From Christensenella sp. UBA5327 (GTDB lineage: Bacteria > Bacillota > Clostridia > Christensenellales > Aristaeellaceae): DNA of 26,950 nucleotides. How positions within the stretch are numbered: position 1 is the stretch's first letter; every line of letters begins with the position of its first letter. Positions 21,144 through 26,950 of this stretch are shown one piece after another. Under the pieces are notes generated by a model. The model worked only from the letters and a program-made list of their open reading frames with translations, did not search any database and was not told the origin of the DNA. The translations under genes and the position numbers were made by a program. The stretch is taken from assembly GCA_002411105.1 (NCBI GenBank), contig DHQX01000004.1, positions 60,315-87,264 on the forward strand, read 5' to 3'.

Positions 21144-21797
21144 TCAGAATTCTGCTTTCTTGTACGCGTTTTGCGAAACCATCAGAGAGCCCAGGCTCAA
21201 AAGAATGAGCAGCACAACAATCAAGGGCAAAAGCAAACCACCTAACTTGTGGGCGAAGCTCCCAATTATCTGAGGAAAATCAACCTCCCCGGTGCCCAGC
21301 CATCTCGGCAGCTTGGATGGAATGAAGATCACTACCAAGTAAACAATAAGCGCAACGGCACCTGTATACTGCGGTGAGCAGTAAGAAACTGGCAGCATGA
21401 ATGTAAAGTAAATAATCCCCGTAGCCATCATCATCATGAACTGCATATAAGGCGATATCACCCCAGGCATGCCCATCAAGGCCATGAATAGAGCAATCAA
21501 TGTCAGCCAGAGAGCATTGCCCAGCGCACAAAGGAAGTAGAATAGGTACTTGCCTGTCACAATGCTCCACCGACTCAGGGGGAGGGTGTTGAGCAGCCTG
21601 TTTTCTTTTTCAGTCTGAGCGCTTTGCCGGCTCGTAATAAAAAGGACGTGGCAGAGTATCACTTGTATGAATAGTGCAAAGAACAGCGTTCCACCCTTTC
21701 GGATGATCTCAATGGGAATGCACACCAAGCCAGCAACCAAAAAGATGAGAAGTACCAGGCGATTTAAGCGAATGTCTTTTTTGACTAGATTAAGCAT
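21144..21797 (-). CDS. ABC-2 type transporter permease subunit
   Basis: This 217-residue protein has six likely membrane segments, beginning with NRLVLLIFLVAGLVCIPIEI, and a cytoplasmic loop with QTEKENRLLNTLPLSRWSIVTGKY, the coupling-type loop seen in ABC-2 exporters (LPLSR). The ATG at 21797 overlaps the end of the upstream permease gene by 13 bases, so the two are translated together and probably form a heterodimeric channel. The ATPase for this pair (22383-23093) appears damaged, so the transporter may not work. The exported substrate is unknown. Confidence 0.8.
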   Translation of the reverse strand: MLNLVKKDIRLNRLVLLIFLVAGLVCIPIEIIRKGGTLFFALFIQVILCHVLFITSRQSAQTEKENRLLNTLPLSRWSIVTGKYLFYFLCALGNALWLTLIALFMALMGMPGVISPYMQFMMMMATGIIYFTFMLPVSYCSPQYTGAVALIVYLVVIFIPSKLPRWLGTGEVDFPQIIGSFAHKLGGLLLPLIVVLLILLSLGSLMVSQNAYKKAEF

Positions 21798-22393
21798 GCA
21801 AGCCTCCTATATAAGCGACGGGGGAAAAAAAGAGACATGGTGAGCGCCAGACCAAAACCCGCAAGGCTGACCCCGATGGCAACCGGCAGGCTGAGCCAGG
21901 GCAGGAAACTGGCGTCACTTCCTGAAATTGTCAGGACAATCAGCCCCATAAACACCAGCATACTCATAATCTGATAGCCCTTTCTGGGCATCAGGTTGCC
22001 AAGGCCCGTGGTTATGCCTGAAAGCAACAGCGCCATGGCACAGGCCTTGGGCACGATGCCTGATACAAATGCGCCCTTGGGTGCAATCATCACAAAAACT
22101 GTAGACAACAGCCCAGCGAAAACCACCAGGGATACCTGGAACAGGTAGTTCCCCAGCACCACCTGTCGGGTGGTTACGGGCAGGTGTAGGCGGGAAATGG
22201 CGGAGCTATTTTGCATTTCAAGGGTGATGCTCAAGCTGAACATCAGATAAAAGACCAAGATCGCCGGGAAGGCAGGGCCCTTGAAGCCGGGCAAAAACAA
22301 ATGGAACAAAAAAGGCATGGAGATGTTGTACACAAAAGTCATCGGAGCCATCAGGGTGGCTCGCCATTTACTAACAACCAATTTAGCGACCAT
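21785..22393 (-). CDS. ABC-2 type transporter permease subunit
   Basis: This 202-residue membrane protein starts at ATG 22393, with AAGGGGG six bases upstream; the frame extends to 22477, inside the ATPase gene, but without a start signal. It contains about six hydrophobic segments (MTFVYNISMPFLFHLFLPG, FPAILVFYLMFSLSI, VSLVVFAGLLSTVFVMI and others) and the loop SAISRLHLPVTTRQVVLGNY, which is typical of ABC-2 permeases. It overlaps the ATPase gene by 11 bases on one side and the second permease gene by 13 bases on the other. Such tight packing marks an operon. Confidence 0.8.
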   Translation of the reverse strand: MVAKLVVSKWRATLMAPMTFVYNISMPFLFHLFLPGFKGPAFPAILVFYLMFSLSITLEMQNSSAISRLHLPVTTRQVVLGNYLFQVSLVVFAGLLSTVFVMIAPKGAFVSGIVPKACAMALLLSGITTGLGNLMPRKGYQIMSMLVFMGLIVLTISGSDASFLPWLSLPVAIGVSLAGFGLALTMSLFFPRRLYRRLACLI

Positions 22394-23093
22394 GGTTTGC
22401 CCCCTTTGTGTGGAAGAACATGATGTCCTCCAGCGTTGGTTTTTCAAGAACGAGCCCTTCGCCCCGGGGGCGACCAATCATTAGGCCCTCAAAGCCGGTA
22501 TCCCGTCGGGAAATACCAATCATCTGCAGCTCAAGTTCCGGCGTCAAATCCCCAAGGCCACCCTTTACCAGTACATAGCTCTCAAACACCTGATCCTTCT
22601 CCTGAGAGAATATAATCTGTCCATCATTGATGAAGGTGATATAGTCAGCTATCCGGTCCAGATCGGAGGTGATGTGGCTGGAGAACAGGATGCTGTTTTC
22701 CTCCCGCTGCATCACATCCTGAAGGATGTCCAGCAACTCACGGCGAAATACTGGGTCTAAGCCTGCGGTTGGCTCATCCATGATCAGCAGCTCCGCTCTG
22801 TGGGAGAGGGCAAGCGTCAAGGCGTATTTTGTGCGCATGCCTCTGGATAACTCCTTGATTTTCTTCCTTTCATCCAGATCGAAGCGCCGGATATAATCCT
22901 GACCGAACACCTTTACCTCGCCACCGTCTGCCCTCATTAGGTTCATGATCAGCTTCAGCGTGGTTGTTTTGCCTGAGCCATTGGGCCCTACAAAGCCCAT
23001 GATGTATCCGCGAGGCAGATCAAAGGAGATATCCTTCAGCGTAAAACGCTTAAACTCCTTGCGCAGCTTCTTGATGGTCAACACATTCTCCAT
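22383..23093 (-). CDS. ABC transporter ATPase lacking the Q-loop segment, probably inactive
   Basis: This 236-residue ATPase has Walker A GPNGSGKTT at 36-44, signature LSRGM at 82-86, Walker B LLIMDEP at 102-108 and the H-loop SSH at 138-140. The distance from Walker A to signature is only about 46 residues. In the intact ATPase at 24653-25567 it is about 99, and in this YtrB-like family I expect roughly 95. The sequence jumps from VKVFGQD straight to YIRRFDLDERKKIKEL at residues 66-67 (near base 22896). About 50 residues with the Q-loop and most of the helical subdomain, which contact the permease, are absent in frame. ATG 23093 follows GGAGG. It sits two bases after the GntR gene. Confidence 0.85.
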   Translation of the reverse strand: MENVLTIKKLRKEFKRFTLKDISFDLPRGYIMGFVGPNGSGKTTTLKLIMNLMRADGGEVKVFGQDYIRRFDLDERKKIKELSRGMRTKYALTLALSHRAELLIMDEPTAGLDPVFRRELLDILQDVMQREENSILFSSHITSDLDRIADYITFINDGQIIFSQEKDQVFESYVLVKGGLGDLTPELELQMIGISRRDTGFEGLMIGRPRGEGLVLEKPTLEDIMFFHTKGANHGR

Positions 23094-23095
23094 TT

Positions 23096-23407
23096 TTATT
23101 CCTCCCACAGGATGCGCAGCATCCGCTCTATTTCATGATACTCAAAGCCCATCAGGCGAGCTTCCAGCAAGGCCTCTGACAGCTTTGCTTCTATGGTATG
23201 CAGACGCTTTTCGCGCATCATGGCCGTATCCTGCGCTGCCACAAAGGAGCCCTTGCCCTGAATCGATTCCACAAAGCGCTCTGCCTCCAGTTCGTCATAG
23301 GCCCGCTTGGTGGTGATGACCGAAATCCGCAAATCTCTAGCCAGTGCCCGGATGGAAGGCAGCGGATCCCCCGGCTGCAAGTCTCCCTTCATGATGGCTT
23401 CCTTCAC
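23096..23407 (-). pseudogene. GntR family (YtrA-type) regulator missing its 5' end
   Basis: The frame encodes a GntR winged-helix domain of the small YtrA type: KGDLQPGDPLPSIRALARDL followed by RISVITTKRAYDELEAERFV, then a short C-terminal helical tail (KLSEALLEARLMGFEY). YtrA-type proteins sit at the head of ABC-transporter operons and repress them. The frame stays open upstream through SGAQIADQ to a stop about 40 bases above 23407. The expected start with PIYEQ is absent, so some 15 N-terminal residues have been lost. Translation from the internal GTG at 23407 or ATG at 23392 is conceivable, but the first helix of the DNA-binding domain would be incomplete. I class it as probably nonfunctional. 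Confidence 0.65.
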
Positions 23408-23446
23408 CTGATCTGCAATCTGCGCACCAGATTGCCATCTTAGCTA

Positions 23447-23651
23447 TGAGTAATTGTGTTCCAATAACTCTTCCCCTCTTGTACAGGTACAGATTAATCA
23501 CAGGTTGGTTACCGCCCATCACGAATAGTCTCAAATACCCTTCACTCATTTCTTTTGCGGTTACTTTTCTCCTGGCTAGCATAAGGCTGGCATTGATGGC
23601 TATGCATGGGAAGAACTGCTCTTCGAGTGAACTGAAAACTGGCAGCGACAA
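23447..23651 (-). pseudogene. Probable GNAT acetyltransferase fragment
   Basis: A minus-strand frame contains EGYLRLFVMGGNQPVINLYL. This parallels the late GNAT motif of the intact gene at 20557-21063 (EYLRLFVVDINEPAIRLY) in spacing and in seven or more identical positions. Upstream and downstream motifs, including the acetyl-CoA loop, are missing. The fragment directly abuts the broken 5' end of the GntR gene, so a rearrangement probably joined them. It is short, so the assignment is tentative. Confidence 0.4.
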
Positions 23652-23670
23652 CCGTCTTCAAGAACCAGAT

Positions 23671-23703
23671 GTAAAGCAAGCTTGACAGTAAAGCTTGCTT
23701 TAC
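23671..23703. promoter_or_regulatory. Twin palindromic operators upstream of the HTH gene
   Basis: Two 16-bp palindromes of form GTAAAGCNNGCTTTAC lie side by side, one base apart: 23671-23686 (one mismatch) and 23688-23703 (perfect). Together they also form a perfect 13-bp inverted repeat with a 7-base centre. They cover the -35 element and the spacer of the promoter below. A dimeric HTH protein binding both sites would block transcription, and the HTH gene is the first gene downstream. Confidence 0.75.
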
Positions 23704-23711
23704 GTTATAAT
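23682..23711 (+). promoter_or_regulatory. Promoter of the HTH/membrane/ABC operon
   Basis: TTGACA (23682-23687) and TATAAT (23706-23711) are both perfect, with an 18-base spacer. It lies about 30 bases before the TTG start at 23741 and overlaps the twin operators. Confidence 0.88.
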
Positions 23712-23740
23712 GCTCTCACCAGAAAGGAGGGGCAGATTTA

Positions 23741-23944
23741 TTGAGGAATCATATTGAGATGCTGCGAAAGGCGAATGGCGTAACACAAGAAGAATTGGCG
23801 GAGGCGTTGGAAGTTTCCAGACAGACCATTAGTTCTCTGGAGAATGGTCGTTATAACCCGTCTATCATCCTGGCATTCAAGATTGCCCGATTTTTCAATA
23901 AAGCAATAGAAGAGATCTTTGTGTACGAGGAGGGTTTGGTATGA
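23741..23944 (+). CDS. XRE/Cro-type helix-turn-helix regulator
   Basis: This 67-residue protein is almost entirely a Cro/CI-type DNA-binding domain: MLRKANGVTQEELAEALEVS then RQTISSLENGRYNPS. It ends with AFKIARFFNKAIEEIF, as in the small YgzD-like regulators of Firmicutes. The start is TTG at 23741, with AAAGGAGGGG ending eight bases upstream. Twin palindromic operators on its own promoter suggest autorepression. Its TGA overlaps the ATG of the following membrane protein by four bases (ATGA), which ties their synthesis together. Confidence 0.9.
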   Translation: MRNHIEMLRKANGVTQEELAEALEVSRQTISSLENGRYNPSIILAFKIARFFNKAIEEIFVYEEGLV

Positions 23945-24369
23945 ATGACAAAAAGAAGGTGCTTGTTATCTGCTGGATGCTGGCAGGTATCGCCATAGTG
24001 ATTGCTTCGCTGCTACTGGACTCGTCTCTAATGGGAATTGCCTTAGGCTTATCTGGTGGAATGATTGGAAGCGCGCTGGTGTTTTCCATAAAAAGCAGAA
24101 AATCACCAGAACAGCTCCGTGCGGATGAGAAACGTTTGGAACACATCCGTAAAGATGAGAGAAAAATCATGCTACGCGACAAGTCAGGCAGGTACGCCTA
24201 CATCATTGGAATGGTATGCCTTCTCATCATAACAACCGTGTTCTTCATTCTCAGGAATCTCGGAATTGTTTTCAGCGTAGACACGATGATATCCGTTTAT
24301 TCTGCTTTCGTGATTTTCGAGTATGTTCTGGGCATGGTGATCTTTAGCTATCTTGAAAAAAGGTATTAA
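23941..24369 (+). CDS. Membrane protein paired with HTH regulator
   Basis: This 142-residue protein has two hydrophobic hairpins: residues about 7-27 and 31-50, then about 87-105 and 118-137. Between them is a charged cytoplasmic loop (SRKSPEQLRADEKRLEHI, then KDERKIMLRDKSG). A KDER-x-IM-x-R-DK-G motif before the second hairpin is typical of a membrane family often encoded with small XRE regulators (DUF2178-like, tentatively). It may anchor or modulate the regulator, but this is inference. Its start overlaps the regulator's stop by four bases. Confidence 0.78.
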   Translation: MNDKKKVLVICWMLAGIAIVIASLLLDSSLMGIALGLSGGMIGSALVFSIKSRKSPEQLRADEKRLEHIRKDERKIMLRDKSGRYAYIIGMVCLLIITTVFFILRNLGIVFSVDTMISVYSAFVIFEYVLGMVIFSYLEKRY

Positions 24370-24409
24370 GACCTTAAACGAATAACCGTGGAAACAGAGG
24401 AGGAAAAAG

Positions 24410-24595
24410 ATGTTTGATCAACTAGTGTTACCTATCATGATGGGCATTACGGGCTTAGGGGTGTTAGTCATCTACCGTTTTCGAAACGAGAAGGATGAAG
24501 AAGGAAAGAAGAAGGCAAGAACAAGAATAATCTGGGTGTTTATGGCGTGGCTCTTATTGATTGCCGTGCTGTTCATCATCAGGAAATTTGCGTAA
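24410..24595 (+). CDS. Small two-segment membrane protein
   Basis: This 61-residue protein has hydrophobic stretches at about 6-22 (VLPIMMGITGLGVLVIY) and 40-57 (IIWVFMAWLLLIAVLFII) and a highly charged loop between them (RFRNEKDEEGKKKARTR). GAGGAGG lies a suitable distance before the ATG. It lies 40 bases after the preceding gene and 57 bases before the ABC ATPase in the same direction, so it is probably part of this operon. No family was recognised. Confidence 0.7.
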   Translation: MFDQLVLPIMMGITGLGVLVIYRFRNEKDEEGKKKARTRIIWVFMAWLLLIAVLFIIRKFA

Positions 24596-24652
24596 CAGGA
24601 TAGCTTCACTTGCTGCACATTATTCTGAACGAATGGGGGCGAGGGATGAAAA

Positions 24653-25567
24653 ATGATAGCTGTTGAAACACAGGAGCTTGTTAAAACATTCAAGCGACAT
24701 ACTGTGCTTGATAGGGTCAGTCTCAAGATCCATGCTGGCAAAACCTATGGCTTGATCGGGAACAATGGTGTTGGAAAGACAACCCTGATCCGATGTGTGC
24801 TTGGGTTGCTTAAACCAACCAGCGGAAACATCTCCGTGTTTGGGGAAAATGCTTACACTCTGTCCGACACCCTGAAGCAAAAGATTGCGGTGACATATGA
24901 CAGCCCGATGTTTGTGCCCGGGATGAGTGCGCTCGACAATCTCCTATATTTCTGTATGCCTTACGCAGTTTCAAAGAATGAAGTTCAAACGCGGTATCAG
25001 CAATACGCATCAACGCTTCAACTGAAAGTCACCGACCAGCGAGTTGGTGAATACTCCCTGGGGATGAGGCAAAAGCTCAGCATCATCCGCAGCCTCATAA
25101 CTGAGCCCACGCTTCTTGTTATGGATGAACCATTTAACGGGCTTGATCCGACATCAAAACTTGCATTAAAAAAAGTTCTGAAGGATTACCAGCAAACAAC
25201 AAATTGCACCGCGCTGGTCAGTTCCCATGACCTGACTAATCTCCAAGAACTGGCCAATCAATACATTTTCTTGAAAGATGGAGTGGTTGCAGCTGCAGGC
25301 CAACTAAACGAAATCCTGGGTGACCGTGTACAGAGCGACCTATACAAGCTGACCATAGAAGCTGGCGGAATTCAGCATACTTGCGAAGCAATTAAAGATA
25401 TCCAAGGCATCGTGATTGTTGAGCAGCGTGAGAATGTGATCACCATCCGGTACACTTCACATTCCGGAAGCCTTTTTCAGCTATTATCAGAGCATCGCCT
25501 GCCTGTTCTGGAAATTCAGGGAGTGCACACGGGCCTGGAAGACCTGTTTGCCTTGGAGGATTATTGA
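24653..25567 (+). CDS. ABC transporter ATPase, apparently intact
   Basis: This 304-residue ATPase has Walker A GNNGVGKTT at 36-44, signature SLGMRQ at 135-140, Walker B LLVMDEP at 154-160 and SSHD with H192. The usual Q-loop position reads VTYDSP. The C-terminal 90 residues form an extra alpha/beta domain (TIEAGGIQ...GIVIVEQRENVITIRY) like those of bacitracin- and lantibiotic-type exporters (CcmA/BcrA group). These export peptides, lipids or drugs, often for self-protection. ATG 24653 is preceded by GAGGG. The permease gene begins just after its stop. It is a useful size reference for the damaged ATPase at 22383. Confidence 0.9.
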   Translation: MIAVETQELVKTFKRHTVLDRVSLKIHAGKTYGLIGNNGVGKTTLIRCVLGLLKPTSGNISVFGENAYTLSDTLKQKIAVTYDSPMFVPGMSALDNLLYFCMPYAVSKNEVQTRYQQYASTLQLKVTDQRVGEYSLGMRQKLSIIRSLITEPTLLVMDEPFNGLDPTSKLALKKVLKDYQQTTNCTALVSSHDLTNLQELANQYIFLKDGVVAAAGQLNEILGDRVQSDLYKLTIEAGGIQHTCEAIKDIQGIVIVEQRENVITIRYTSHSGSLFQLLSEHRLPVLEIQGVHTGLEDLFALEDY

Positions 25568-25568
25568 A

Positions 25569-26342
25569 GTGAGAACCTGCACGCTCCTAAAAAAAGAACT
25601 AAGAAGCACTGACCTGAAAAGAACGCTGGCTGTTTTGCTGCTGCTGACTGTTATGCTCGGCGTGATAGTTATCGGTCAAATAGGGCAGATGGAAAAGAGC
25701 AAGGGGCTTGAAATTGAAGGGTTAATTCCCCTGGTCGTCCACCTGCTGCAAGACAAGAACAGCTGTCCGGAGGTCGCGAAGCTGCTTTTTAATATCGGCA
25801 TGGGATTATCCATAATTGTTTACAGCGCATATATTGGGTTGCCATATGCCCTTTCCTCATATGAACGGATCAAGGTGGACGGGACGCTGCACCACCTCAT
25901 GGTGATGCCCGTAAGTATTCGGAAAACTGTTATCAAGTATGCAATGTTTGGTTTCCTCAAAACAATGGTGATGGCAACCTGCACGTTCTTTCTTCTCAGC
26001 TTACCGTTTGTACTGATAAATCCGAGAATCCTATTTATTGGCACGCAGTATATCAGCTTGCTGGGCTTGCTCCTCATCAGTTTGCTGTCAATCGTTATTG
26101 TTACCTCCCTCCTATGGATTTTCAATGGCAGCAAGCTTGTGATGTCAGTTTATCGATGGTCTCTTCTGGGTTTGCTGATTGTACTCATGCCCATGGTGAA
26201 ACAAATTGGTTTTGCCATCTCCATCCCCATCGAGGTTCTGCTTGGAGCGGTTTTGGTTCTGTTGCTTCTTGCTTTCACTTGCGTATATTCGGTAGGTAGA
26301 TACTTTGATAAGGAGAAGGTTATGCTTTCCTTCTCAAAATAG
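25569..26342 (+). CDS. ABC-2 type permease
   Basis: This 257-residue membrane protein has six likely membrane segments, the first at LAVLLLLTVMLGVIVIG, and a cytoplasmic SSYERIKVDGTLHHLMVMPVSIRK, a loop typical of ABC-2 permeases. The GTG at 25569, with GGAGG nine bases upstream, is preferred; the frame extends to TTG 25548, inside the ATPase gene and before that site. It pairs with the ATPase directly upstream and completes the operon. A large external loop (EKSKGLEIEGLIPLVVHLLQ, then DKNSCPE) follows the first segment. The substrate is unknown. Confidence 0.85.
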   Translation: MRTCTLLKKELRSTDLKRTLAVLLLLTVMLGVIVIGQIGQMEKSKGLEIEGLIPLVVHLLQDKNSCPEVAKLLFNIGMGLSIIVYSAYIGLPYALSSYERIKVDGTLHHLMVMPVSIRKTVIKYAMFGFLKTMVMATCTFFLLSLPFVLINPRILFIGTQYISLLGLLLISLLSIVIVTSLLWIFNGSKLVMSVYRWSLLGLLIVLMPMVKQIGFAISIPIEVLLGAVLVLLLLAFTCVYSVGRYFDKEKVMLSFSK

Positions 26343-26431
26343 CAGCAAACTCAAATACCGCATCATTGACCAGGACCTCTTTCAAAACATGCTTCTTTGC
26401 TTGAACTGATTCTTGAAACAATGGATTTTTC

Positions 26432-26950
26432 TTACTCTGCCGTGGTTGCCTGCGCGCCGCTGATCACAAAGGCATAGTCGTACAGATCTGGTAGTGAAAG
26501 ACCTCTGACATCCGGCCCCTCAAACAGGGGGCTGGCCGGCAGGCGATAAATAGCGACATTTTCCTTCTGCCGCTGCGCATGCTGCACGATGACGGAATCT
26601 TTCGTCAGCCCCTGGAGAGGCAGCGCCTGGCCGGACCGGGTGTCCATATAGCTTGCATCCACATAGAACAATTGGGCGACAGCGACCTGCTCTCTGAACG
26701 GGTCATCTTGCATCAGCTGGGACATCAGGGTAGGCGCTTGCGCCGTCTTTAAAATGTGCTGTCCGCCAAAGATGCCCAGAGTGCGGACACCAAGTTTCAC
26801 CTTTCTGGCAAAGGTTTGGTACAGGGGCACATCTCGCTCTTTGTCGCCCAATGGGTTTTCCAGCAGCTGACCCAGGCTGAGCATGATGTCCTGCACTGCC
26901 TGGTCCTTCTCGCTGTCAGCGGGCAGGTCTTCATGCTCCCGGACGATGGC
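26432..26950 (-). CDS. Unrecognised protein, C-terminal part (cut by window edge)
   Basis: The frame is open from the right window edge to a stop at 26432 and gives 172 residues of a longer protein. No start could be located; an internal GTG at 26896 is not convincing. The sequence is soluble-looking, with no membrane segment: it includes KERDVPLYQTFARKVKLGVR, TLGIFGGQHILKTAQAP and RGLSLPDLYDYAFVISG. I do not recognise a family. It faces the ABC operon, with 89 bases between the stops and no clear terminator there. Composition is closer to the GC-rich core than to the AT-rich genes before it. Confidence 0.6.
   Translation of the reverse strand, partial: AIVREHEDLPADSEKDQAVQDIMLSLGQLLENPLGDKERDVPLYQTFARKVKLGVRTLGIFGGQHILKTAQAPTLMSQLMQDDPFREQVAVAQLFYVDASYMDTRSGQALPLQGLTKDSVIVQHAQRQKENVAIYRLPASPLFEGPDVRGLSLPDLYDYAFVISGAQATTAE

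Noticed and set aside
23424..23431. GCACCAGA matching the end of tRNA-Leu plus the following bases, near the GntR breakpoint
   Set aside because: An 8-base match is expected by chance in a window this size, and the sequence also fits the GntR coding frame, so it is not evidence for an attachment site.

Overview
The window reads as chromosomal DNA from a fairly GC-rich member of the Clostridia. Evidence for this: a Bacillus-type PurR with a PurBox operator, the clostridial form of PRPP synthetase, a HisJ-type PHP histidinol phosphatase, near-consensus sigma-A promoters and GGAGG-type ribosome binding sites. The genus cannot be told from the sequence alone; an assignment near Christensenellales or Oscillospirales would be a guess.

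Bases 1 to about 12,755 look like core chromosome, GC-rich by eye. A truncated purR (minus strand) faces a secreted protein gene across a PurR operator. Then come prs, which makes PRPP (the effector of PurR), and two small membrane-associated proteins of unknown function. A minus-strand pair (PHP phosphatase and inositol-phosphatase family protein) ends in an intrinsic terminator and shares a divergent, palindromic promoter region with a plus-strand run: ttcA-like, degV, GNAT, then rho and galM from their own promoter. A minus-strand YhcH-GNAT fusion gene and a tRNA-Leu(GAG) with a perfect consensus promoter close the core.

Composition changes abruptly right after the tRNA. Bases 12,756-16,665 are AT-rich and hold a two-gene candidate defence or modification unit: a 766-residue GHKL (MutL/MORC/Hsp90-like) ATPase and an SPPY-type DNA methyltransferase. 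Bases 16,718-20,008 are a mobilization module on the minus strand: sigma-region-4 protein, an oriT with an RSF1010-type nic core, a DUF3847-like accessory protein, a MOBQ relaxase and a small protein. No integrase is visible, so the right boundary is probably outside the window or unresolved.

Bases 20,557-23,651 carry a decaying GntR / ABC-transporter / GNAT operon. The ABC ATPase lacks about 50 residues including the Q-loop, and the GntR gene has lost its 5' end next to a GNAT fragment. Bases 23,671-26,342 hold an apparently intact operon (HTH regulator with twin palindromic operators, two membrane proteins, ABC ATPase, ABC-2 permease). The window ends inside an unrecognised minus-strand gene.

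The most interesting items are the GHKL ATPase plus methyltransferase pair beside tRNA-Leu, the well-preserved oriT, the YhcH-GNAT fusion and the ABC ATPase without a Q-loop.
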